NCBI GenBank assembly: GCA_018873245.2 | Contig: JAEMBT020000019.1 | Location: 96,001 to 160,000 of the forward strand | Length of the DNA stretch: 64,000 bases | Origin: Archegozetes longisetosus | Lineage: Eukaryota > Arthropoda > Arachnida > Sarcoptiformes > Trhypochthoniidae | Direction: 5' to 3' | The notes under the pieces: model-generated | Told to the model about the DNA's origin: nothing | Databases searched by the model: none | What the model saw: the letters and a program-made list of their open reading frames with translations, nothing else | In this document: positions 54,413-64,000 of the stretch, in pieces | Layout: each line of letters opens with the position of its first letter | Numbering within the stretch: position 1 is the first letter of the stretch | Translations under genes and position numbers: made by a program

Positions 54413-54914
54413 GCGCAATTGTTACTAAACGAAAAAGTTTGTTGAATTCTACAATTCAGCATCTTTTTTAGTATAAATTGCTTTAATTTTAAGATTATTT
54501 GAAAGTTTTATCGAAGATTTCTGAAGGAAAGAACTAACTAAAGATGCAGAACCAATTTATACTATCACTAACACAAATTTAAAAAGTTGGCGCAAACTAA
54601 CTAATCACTTGTAGAGAACAGAATAGAGAAGATGCTGCCGTAAAAGCGCTGAACTATCAGTGCGAGTAACGCGCAACGAATTCGTAAAAAATTTTCTAGT
54701 AGAAGCCTATAGGAAAAAGATATCAGTTAACATTATTGCTAATTATTGACTTTCGAGACCATTCTGTTTCATTAGTTAGTTCTCTAAATGGCTCACTATA
54801 GTCAACATCGACCTCAGCCGCCAGTATTTACGGCGCAACTTCTTCCCTTATCGTACAACAAATCACTTAAATTTCATAATTTCATAAGAATATAGGATGA
54901 AACTAATAATCTAT

Positions 54915-55503
54915 TTGACCCCCTTGCTCACTTGCGAACGAGATCAGACATACATCACTCTATAAATTCAAATTGCAGTTATAGTGTTCTTGACTGATCG
55001 CTGCTAAAAATCCTGTAGTAACTATTAATAAACAATATAACTGCATATAAATATTTTGTATATACACTATCTAAACTTACATAATCTTTTATTACAGTTT
55101 GAAATTAATTAAAAATTTAAGTGTAGTTATATCGTTTACTAATATTTACTATAGGATATTTCATAGCAATTCTTCAAGAGCAATATAACGGAGATTAAAG
55201 ATAATTAATTACTGAATTTTAAACTGACAAAAAATTATGCAATTTTGGATTGTATATATACAAGATATTTATATGCAGTTATATTGTTTATTAACATTTA
55301 CTACAGGATTTTTAACAGCGATCAGTCAAAAACAATATAACTGCAATTTGAATTTATAGACGGAGTAAGCTAAGTTGGTATGTCCAGTTCGGTAGGTCAA
55401 ATTTAGAATACCCTCCAGATCTTTATTCAAAAAATAAATTCAAGTCTTCCCCTTCAATATAGTACAAGTCTGATCTCGTTCGCAAGGGGACAAAGGGGTC
55501 AAA
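54915..55503. mobile_element. Nested foldback MITE
   Basis: Outer terminal repeats TTGACCCCCTTGCTCACTTG...CGAACGAGATCAGAC and GTCTGATCTCGTTCGCAAGG...GGGGTCAA. Inside, 54958-55360 is a second palindrome starting CTATAAATTCAAATTGCAGT and ending with its complement. AATATAACTGCA and ACTACAGGATTTTTA recur in both halves. No coding sequence. Confidence 0.75.
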
Positions 55504-58500
55504 TGATTTTTTGAAAACTTCGATTTCTCCATAGACTCCATTATACAAAAAGTAACAAAAAATTCTTTTATTTCTAAACTATGCGTAATTAAGATTTCAT
55601 ATTTTGCCACATTATGAGTCTACCTAAGTGGGGTATATTGGTCAAATCAAATCGCCCCGCCCAGTTACTAGCCTAATTACCCTTCTCCTTTGTGAGTCAC
55701 TTTAAAGAGCAAAACTTTAAATATAAAATTCTTAATAAAAGTTGAATCAAAGCAAGAATCACTTTCAAATTTTAGTATATTATTCACATTAATAAGCTTA
55801 ATATAATTATGAATAAAAATTATAAGAACTTTTGTTAATTTTCGAAATTTTCAATAATTATTAAAAAATTAAAAAGTTTTATTATAGCCTTTATTACTGA
55901 AGAATAAATATAATTTTAGTTATTATTATATTCAGACGAACGTGCTTTTACTAAATAAAAAACAAAAATGTTAGAAAACAATACCAATCATACTTTAAAT
56001 TAAATTTAATTATAATTATCAATTTGGTAAAAGTTTTCGAATCTAGAGGGCTCTGAAACCAGTAAAACTATAACTTTTAAGAACCCTTTTTAATTATAAT
56101 AAAAAGGATTTTTAGTAATTTAATCATTAGAAAATGATTTTACATTATCTAAAAATTTGAGTTATCCACAAAGATAACAAAAATATTAATTTATTAATAT
56201 GTAAAATTAATTTTTAAAATCTATATATTTGTACATAATATTGAAATTATCTCGAATGTGTCAGCATCAAATACTGTGAAATTCTGTAATTTAGGCCCTT
56301 TAACATGTTAAAATTTATTGCTTTTGAAAGTTTTTATAAACCTCTCTATTTAAAACTATTTTAATAATAATTCTAATTTAATAAATTTACTGACTATATC
56401 TAGTACTTTATAGATGGAGTTAGTGATAAAAGTTTAATAAAACGATTAAACAAAAAAATGATTTAAGCATAACATTAGCTTTAAAGTGATGACATGTTAA
56501 CTTCACTCAAAGGTTCACGAAAATCTGCCGCCAATCTCTGACTTTCTCAAAAGTGCATTCCCATTTGTACACTATTTCTGACCCCCTTCCATGCCCATCT
56601 TAACCCCCAGTATCTTGATTTGGTCATTTGACAATTCATATTGAATTTGGGACCATTCTGGTTCATTAGTTTATTTCTTAATGGCTAACTATGGGCCCAT
56701 CCATGTTAGCCGCTTTTCATAACACTTATTCAAGTCATTTGCCTATCGTTTTGTTTAGGTTTTAAATTTCTGAATTAGCGACCAGTAGCTGCAGACACTT
56801 GAAACTTGGCTAAATCAGGCCCAACTAAGTTATCTGTCTGCTGTAAAATTGACAAGCCATTAGCCGGCAGAGATCGACCGATTTATGTTCGGCCACTGAT
56901 TCCATAATGTTATTTCAATGGATTGATTTTGCGCTTTCCTAAAAAATACTTGCTTAATGACCAGAGATCTGAAACTTGGCACACTTGCGGGCCTGAACGG
57001 TGTTTATAACATAGGTTTTTTTGCAAATATAGCTCGCTCAACTGCGACCACTCCAACCGAAATTGACAAAATTTGAAAATTTCTTAGCAGCTAAACGGGA
57101 CGCGTCTGAAACTCAAAACTTGGCCATTATGTTACTCTCATCGAATGATCAATAAGAAGAATATTTACAAAAATTTTGTGACAACTGATGATTTTCTAGC
57201 AATTTTTTTCTATCTTAGGTTTAGTTTTGGTCTCCTCCTATCCTCTCTTAACCCCCCCCCCAGTGCCTTGTTTCGGTCATTTGATAATTTGTATTGACTT
57301 TCGAGACCAAACTTGTTCATTAGTTTAGTTCTAAATGGCTCACTATGGGCCAAAGCCACTTTAGCCGCCAGTGTTCACGGCAAAACTCTATGCTTAAAAG
57401 TACAAAAAATCTCTTAAATTGCATGATTACATAAATATATAGGATGAAATCGAATAAAACTGGCTAAAAAGTGTTCCTAATTCAGTCTTGTGTGTGTATT
57501 ATTCATTAGTTTTATATAATCACCTTTTAAGCTCTTCATATAGTCGAGATTTTAAGATTACAATAAAATCTCTGTAAGTTAAACACATTTGGGAACGGTA
57601 AATCATATTTAATTTATAGAAGTGTTCAAGTATAGAGGTTTTATTGTAACCTTAAAGTTTGGACTATTTCAAGCGCTTGTTTCTCCTTAAGAGCTTAAGT
57701 GTCTATATTATAAAGTCCCATAAACATCACAGTGGACACTTAAAGTAACCGACCTTATGATATAGACACTTAAGCACTTTTAGTCCAGATTTTAAGACTA
57801 CAATAAAACCTCTATATCATGAACACTTCTGTAAATTAAATAAGATTTACTGTTCCCGAATGTGTTCAACTTACAGAGATTTAACTGTAATCTTAAAAAT
57901 TGCACAATTGATATTAAAGGAAAAAGTTTATTGGATTCTACAATTTAGTATCTTTTTTAGTATAAATTGCCTTAATCTTAGGATTATTTGAAAGTTTTAT
58001 TGAAGAATTCTGAAGGAAAGAACTAACTAAAGATGCAGAACCAATTCATAATATCACTAACACAAATTTAAAAAGTTGGCACAAACTAACTAATCACTTG
58101 TAGAGAACAGAGTAGAGAAGATGCTGCCGTGAAAGCTGAACTATCGGTGTGAGTAACGCGCAACGAATTTGTAAAAACTTTTCAAGTATAAGCCTTCAAA
58201 AATCTCTTAAATTGCATAATTACATATAGAGCATGAAATCGAATAAAACTAGCTAAAAGTGCTCCTAATTCATCTTTGGGTGTTTTATTAGTGATAAATT
58301 TATGTTTTATCTCTCTGACGTTTGCCATAGCCATTGAAACTGGCCATGCGACTAAGCACTGCTCTCTAGCTGGTCTGTTGCCGCCTAATCAACTATATCT
58401 CCGTTGGTCTGATTTCACGGTGACAGCTTCTCTAAACTCTTCTAAACTTTTGCTTAAGTTTTCCGTTGGCTGTAAAATTGACAGGCGGTCAAATAGAAAA

Positions 58501-58770
58501 ATGTTCACGAAAATCTAGCACAATTTTGATATTTATTTTATGCTCGAGGTACGAAAGTTTACAATAAACTAATTAATGGTTTAATGATTAAATATGAGAT
58601 TTACACATGATCCGAAAACTTTAAGTAGGAAAAAACGAAATATTAAATATAAAATATGTTTAAATATAAAACAATTATTTTTGGTAGTAAATAAAGTTAT
58701 GATTTAATATAACTTCTGCTTAAAAACGTCCGTTACACAAACTTTAACTTTGTAACTTTTAACGTTAAGT
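55504..58770. other. Non-coding stretch of arm and spacer with direct repeats
   Basis: 55504-56020 is the inner end of the left arm and 56021 begins the spacer. 56021-56480 is AT-rich and shows nothing. 56500-57540 repeats parts of W. 57556-57895 is a module array and 57895-58190 is repeat Z again, after which 58200-58770 is unassigned. An 80-codon plus-strand ORF at 58276 has no recognisable features. Confidence 0.5.
57556..57895. repeat. Palindromic MITE-like module array 3
   Basis: TTACAATAAAATCTCTGTAA, ACATTTGGGAACGGTAAATC, a central hairpin containing TTATAAAGTCCCATAAACAT, and a final TTTAACTGTAATCTT. It is shorter than array 2 and in the same orientation. Confidence 0.75.
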
Positions 58771-60056
58771 TTAACCAGAAGTGAAAGTAAGTGTTGAATT
58801 ATCTTCTGTTAGGTCTACATTGAGCACTGGCATGGAGACGTGAACATTTGGCGATGACTTCGGCCTTTGAAAATCGCTTCTGAGGGGGTTAATGCGACAT
58901 CCGGTGATCCTATGCTCCACGAGCCACATTTTGGCATCGTATACTTCTTTGCATAGTCCATCTCGTTTGGTTTCATACTCGGCAATTTCCATTTTAAGCT
59001 GTATCGCTCTGTTTTGCAATTGTTCAATTTGTCTCAGCTTTTTATCTCTGCATTTCTTTGAAGAGATTCGATAGCGTTCACGTTTTTTTGTAATAAATTC
59101 ATGATAATTTTTCTTCTTTGGAGGTGCACTACTTTCAGTCTTTTCAATGTTATTCTTTTTTCGATTTGCATTCTTTTTTCGATTTACATTCTTTTTGACA
59201 TCCACCTCCTTCTTGTTCACTTCGATTTCATTTTCGGAACAATTACGAACATTCGATTCTTTTCGATTATGATCTTCAATCATCAATTGATTGGCATCTG
59301 CTTCAGTGCAATGTTTATGATCTTCATTTGTGATCTGTATTCCAGACGTATTTTTTATCTTCGCCATTGCTCGCGATATTTCTTGAACAGATTCCGGAAT
59401 CCAGACATCCAATTCAATGTTGTCTTTGCTCATAGAAACTTGAATTGCATTTTCGCAATTATTACTCACATAATTTCGATTGTCTTCAACAGTGACTTGA
59501 TTTGCATGATCTGCAGTCCAATGTTTCTGACATTCGTTTGTGATCTGTACATCAGACGTGTTATTAATCTCTGGAATTGGTCGCGATATTTGCGATACAC
59601 ATTCCGGAATCCAGATATCCATTTCGATGCCGTCTGTTTTCTCACAATTTTGCTCATTATGGTTACCTGCAATCCGAAAAATAAGTTGAAAATTGAAAGT
59701 TATATTAAATGAAGGTTTAACTCGGAATCAATTTCAGTACTTACCAATAGTTTGTGAAGTGTTAGTCGCACATGAATTGAGTGATTGATCGAAAACATTG
59801 TGTTGACCATAGAAATCGTTTTGATTGATATGAAACCAAAATAATAATTTTCGTCATTATTATAATTGGTTGCAATGTCTGACACAATACTAGTGTCAGA
59901 TTGCACCCAATCCATGAGATTATTGTTTGTTTGAAACAATATTGACTCGAGCATATTAGCAAATGTCGGTTCACTCAAATACATTTCTAACATTGAGTCG
60001 TCATAATCATTATTAACACAATTGTTCGTCTCATCACTATTTTGTTCACTATTCAT
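58771..60056 (-). CDS. bZIP protein gene, two exons
   Basis: Exon 1 runs from ATG 60056 to 59745, the intron is 59744-59667 (GTAAGT...TTGCAG, 78 nt), and exon 2 runs 59666-58771. Exon 1 is acidic and Asn-rich. Its reading frame must shift by one base near 59830 (GGTTTCAT) to match the phase needed at the donor, so there is one frameshift or an assembly indel. Exon 2 has two tandem copies of a ~60-residue unit (DIWIPECVSQIS and DVWIPESVQEIS), a Lys/Asn-rich linker, then a basic region ERYRISSKKCRDKKLRQIEQ and a leucine-zipper-like helix (LQNRAIQLKMEIAEYETKRD). The Asn normally invariant in bZIP basic regions is Tyr. It is probably a DNA-binding transcription factor, and it sits alone in the spacer of the inverted repeat. 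Confidence 0.75.
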
Positions 60057-60829
60057 TATTATACAGAATTGCACAGATAACTCACAACTTAGTTTTAGAT
60101 TATTTAGCAAATTTTAGCAAAATTTATATTGTTTGTGACCACTGGTCGCTAATTTACAAATTAAAAACTAATACTAATCTGTAGGCAAATGGCTACTGTT
60201 GGCTATTGTTTGAAACGCAATCACTGATATATTATATTACTAACAGTTTCAACTTTACTGACTATTATTAAATGCTGTATTCAAAGTAGAGGTGACCGCT
60301 TTTATCTCATATAATGATAATTATAATTAAATTTAATTTAAAGTATGATTGGTATTGTTTTCTAACATTTTGTTTTTTATTTAGTAAAAACGTTCGTCTG
60401 AATATAATAATAACTAAAATTATATTTATTCTTCAGTAATAAAGGCTATAATAAAACTTTTTAATTTTTTAATAATTATTGAAAATTTCGAAAATTAACA
60501 AAAGTTCTTATAATTTTATTCATAATTATATTAAGCTTATTAATGAATAATATACTAAAATTTGAAAGTGATTCTTGCTTTGATTCAACTTTTATTAAGA
60601 ATTTTATATTTAAAGTTTTGCTCTTTAAAGTGACTCACAAAGGAGAAGGGTAATTAGGCTAGTAATCATGGGGCGATTTGATTTGACCAATATACCCACT
60701 TTAGACTCATAATGTGGCAAAATATGAAATCTTAATTACGCATAGTTTAGAAATAAAAGAATTTTTTGTTACTTTTGTATAATGGAGTCTATGGAGAAAT
60801 CGAAGTTTTCAAAAAATCATTTGACCCTT

Positions 60830-61402
60830 TGTCCCCTTGCGAACGAGATCAGACTTGTACTATATTGAAGGGGAAGACTTGAATTTATTTTTTGAATAAA
60901 GATCTGAGGGTATTCTAAATTTGACCTACCGAACTGACATACCAACTTAGCTTACTCCGTCTATAAATTCAAATTGCAGTTATATTGTTTTTGACTGATC
61001 GCTGTTAAAATCCTGTAGTAAATGTTAATAAACAATATAACTGCATATAAATATCTTGTATATATACAATCCAAAATTGCATAATTTTTGTCAGTTTAAA
61101 ATTCAGTAATTAATTATCTTTAATCTCCGTTATATTGCTTTTGAAGAATTGTTATGAAATATCCTATAGTAAATATTAGTAAACGATATAACTACACTTA
61201 AATTTTTAATTAATTTCAAACTGTAATAAAAGATTATAAGTTTAGATAGTGTATATACAAAATATTTATATGCAGTTATATTGTTTATTAATAGTTACTA
61301 CAGGATTTTTAGCAGCGATCAGTCAAGAACACTATAACTGCAATTTGAATTTATAGAGTGATGTATGTCTGATCTCGTTCGCAAGTGAGCAAGGGGGTCA
61401 AA
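60830..61402. mobile_element. Nested foldback MITE (mirror copy)
   Basis: Inverted counterpart of 54915-55503, with TTGACCCTTTGTCCCCTTGC at the left and GCAAGGGGGTCAA at the right. It keeps the inner palindrome (about 60960-61358). Confidence 0.75.
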
Positions 61403-61899
61403 TAGATTATTAGTTTCATCCTATATTCTTATGAAATTATGAAATTTAAGTGATTTGTTGTACGATAAGGGAAGAAGTTGCGCCGTAAATACTGGCGGCT
61501 GAGGTCGATGTTGACTATAGTGAGCCATTTAGAGAACTAACTAATGAAACAGAATGGTCTCTGAAAGTCAATAATTAGCAATAATGTTAACTGATATCTT
61601 TTTCCTATAGGCTTCTACTAGAAAATTTTTACGAATTCGTTGCGCGTTACTCGCACTGATAGTTCAGCGCTTTTACGGCAGCATCTTCTCTATTCTGTTC
61701 TCTACAAGTGATTAGTTAGTTTGCGCCAACTTTTAAATTTGTGTTAGTGATAGTATAAATTGGTTCTGCATCTTTAGTTAGTTCTTTCCTTCAGAAATCT
61801 TCGATAAAACTTTCAAATAATCTTAAAATTAAAGCAATTTATAAAAAAAGATGCTGAATTGTAGAATTCAACAAACTTTTTCGTTTAGTAACAATTGCG

Positions 61900-62510
61900 C
61901 AATTTTTAAGATTACAGTTAAATCTCTGTAAGTTGAACACATTCGGGAACGGTAAATCTTATTTAATTTACAGAAGTGTTCCAGTTCTAGACGTTTAATT
62001 GTCATCTTAAAATCTGGACTATAGGAAGAGTTTATTTCTCTTAAAGGGCTCAAGTGCCTATATTATAGGATCCGTTACTTTAAGCGTCCACTATGATGTT
62101 TATGGGACTTTATAATATAGACACTTAAGCTCTTAGGGAGAAACAAGCGCTTGAAATAGTCCAAATTTAAGGTTACAATAAAACCTCTATACTTGAACAC
62201 TTCTATAAATTAAATAAGATTTACTGTTCCTGAATGTGTTTAACTTACAGAGGTTTTATTGTAGTCTTAAAGTTTGGACGAAAAGTGCTTAAGTGTCTAC
62301 ATCATAAGGTCGGTTACATTAAGCGTCCACTGTGATGTTTATGGGACTTTATAATATAGATACCTAAGCTCTTAGGGAGAAACAAGCGCTTGAAATAGTC
62401 CAAATTTTAAGGTTACAATAAAACCTCTATACTTGAACACTTCTATAAATTAAATAAGATTTACTGTTCCCGAATGTGTTTAACTTACAGAGATCTTATT
62501 GTAATACTGT
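61900..62510. repeat. Palindromic MITE-like module array (mirror of array 2)
   Basis: Inverted copy of 53808-54412, including ACATTCGGGAACGGTAAATC near 61940 and AGATCTTATTGTAA at about 62490. Confidence 0.75.
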
Positions 62511-63267
62511 AAACTTTAAGTCTGGAATATATAAAAAGCTTAAAACATGAAAATATAGCACTAATGAGTAATGCACACACAAGACTGAATCAGGAACACT
62601 TTTTAGCTAGTTTTATTCGATTTCATCCTCTATTTTTATGAAATCACACAATTTAAGAGATTTTTAGTACTTTTAAGGCAGGAATTGCGTCGTGAACATT
62701 GGTGGCTGAGGTGGATGTTGCCTATAGTGAGCCATTTAGAACTGAACTAATGAACCAGAATGGTCTCGAAAGTCAATGCAAATTGTCCAAATGACCAAAT
62801 CAAGGCACTGGGGGTTAAGAGGGGATAGGAGGAGGCCAAAACTAAACCTAAGATAGAAAAAATTGCTAGAAAATCATCAGTGGTCACTAAATTTTTGTAA
62901 ATATTCTTCTATTTGACCATTCGATGAAAGGAACCTAATGGCCAAGTTTCGAGTTTCAGACGTGTCCCGTTTAGCTGCTAAGAAATTTTCAAATTTTGTC
63001 AATTTCGGTTGGAGTGGTCGCAGTTAAGCGCAGTTATATTTGCAAAAAATCTATGTTAGCAACACTGTGTTAATACCCACAAAATGTGCAAAGTTTTAGA
63101 TCTTTGGTCGGTCGGTCGGTCGGTATTTTTAGCAAAGCGCAAAATCAGTCCATTGAATTTTCCTATAGTCTTGTAATAGAAATATTTTTACAAATTCTTT
63201 GCGCGTTATTCGCACCGATAGTTCAGCGCTTTTACGGCAGCATCTTCTCTATTCTGTTCTCTACAAG

Positions 63268-64000
63268 CAATGATGAGCGTGCTCGGTGCTCGTGCTCGTG
63301 CTCAGACAAAATTTGGTGCTCAGTGCTCGCGCTCGTGCTCGGCAAAACCGAAGTGCTCGGTGCTCAGATTTTGAAGGTGCTCGAGCACCGAGCACCATCT
63401 GAGCACTATGTTCAGACTTTATGTCTATTGAAAGCTTTAATCCTAGACATATGTAATGCAAAATACAATCAAAATGTCAAAAGTAAGATCAAATGCCGTC
63501 CAAGTATATGCTTAACTATAAAAACTGATGTCATTTTGCAATAAAATAAGCCAACTGTTTATAAAAGGATGAAAGTAATTATTGAACGTTAACTTTAAAA
63601 TTAAATCAAAGTTTGTTTAGATTTGATATTTATATTAAATTCTAACTTTAGTTTCAGACTCAAAAGGTCGTCAGACGCCACAGTAAATATTGTACCCTTT
63701 AATACTGATCGTAAATCTCTGGGGTAGAGGTTTATAAGCAAATGACAGAAAGATCTGATTGAAATCTTTTAAACTTTCTCATACTTTATAATACATGTAT
63801 TACTATATCAATTTCTTAGAATAGCAGTTCTCATAGTTTTATTCAATAAAATTATTTATTTTTACATTCAGTTGAGTCATAGGAACAGTTTTCTGTACAA
63901 AAGATATTATTTTTCTTATATGGATACAAAAGAGTACATTTTACTTTATAGTTGCAAATATAATGACTCTCATCAGATGTTATTTCTCGAGTTCTTTGTC
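63268..64000 (+). mobile_element. Inverted partial copy of the hAT element
   Basis: Begins CAATGATGAGC at 63268 after TCTACAAG (63260-63267, the complement of CTTGTAGA). The GTGCTC block follows (about 63275-63410), and then sequence identical to the 5' portion of the hAT at 52299-53032 in reverse. It is cut by the window end, so whether the transposase is present cannot be seen. Confidence 0.9.

Larger units (their letters stand above)
52299..56020. repeat. Left arm of a giant inverted repeat
   Basis: The reverse complement of 60316-64000, nearly base for base. GACAAAGAACTCGAGAAATA at 52299 mirrors the last bases of the window, and AATTTAATTATAATTATC ending at 56020 mirrors 60316. Visible differences are few (for example GGAACGGT versus GGAACAGT) plus small indels totalling about 37 nt. 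The arm includes the 5' part of the hAT, repeat Z, module array 2 and a foldback MITE. It probably extends further left, but the right side of the window ends first. Confidence 0.92.
60316..64000. repeat. Right arm of the giant inverted repeat
   Basis: Mirror of 52299-56020 (see that entry). It runs off the window. Left-to-right content in inverted order: inner AT-rich end, foldback MITE (60830-61402), repeat Z (61600-61900), module array (61900-62510), repeat W, then hAT. No genes beyond the hAT relic are visible. Confidence 0.92.

Noticed and set aside
59101-59712. A 203-codon plus-strand ORF rich in Ile/Phe
   Set aside because: It is the complement of the bZIP coding exon; its hydrophobic composition comes from the Asn/Lys-rich opposite strand.

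Overview
The window is eukaryotic, AT-rich and almost entirely mobile DNA. It also carries pieces of an 18S rRNA gene. An arthropod, most likely an insect, is suggested by the company the elements keep: a mellifera-like mariner, non-LTR elements sitting at fixed points in 18S rDNA, an R2-clade element, a BED-finger hAT and a 15-kb errantivirus-like LTR element with envelope genes. I cannot name the species. I see no ordinary host gene, with the possible exception of a bZIP gene near 58.8-60.1 kb.

Layout. 0.2-1.5 kb: decayed mariner, abutted by a 194-bp palindromic element. 2.9-19.4 kb: copy A of a non-LTR family (called X here, minus strand), split by a complete Ty3/gypsy-type retroelement at 3265-18307. 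That element has apparently identical 489-bp LTRs and an ATAT target duplication. 19.4-31.2 kb: copies B and C of family X. Copies A, B and C each have the same 18S rDNA stretch (GAATGAGGGTTCGAATCC) at the 5' end, so they are stacked on one target. 31.2-48.4 kb: a broken 18S gene on the plus strand, interrupted by two stacked copies (D, E) of a second non-LTR family (Y, minus strand) at AAAGTTAGAGGTTC, and then by an R2-clade element (plus strand) after GAAACTT. 49.8-53.0 kb: a hAT element with an intact transposase and an 8-bp target duplication. 52.3-64 kb: a very large inverted repeat, with arms of at least 3.7 kb around a 4.3-kb spacer. The spacer holds a two-exon bZIP gene. The arms are packed with palindromic MITE-like modules.

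The most unusual object is the LTR element. Besides gag, protease, RT, RNase H and integrase it has three divergent Cys-containing repeats between protease and RT, and two tandem env-like genes. Downstream of env lies a 4.6-kb accessory region. This contains an antisense gene of six coding exons, all joining in frame into 401 codons, with a chromodomain and a C-terminal segment resembling C48/Ulp1 proteases. It also contains ~232-bp tandem repeats and a divergent 138-aa sense ORF. The sense genes carry about six frameshifts, several at A-runs, while the antisense gene reads cleanly. Functional statements are inferred from motifs read by eye; no database search was possible.
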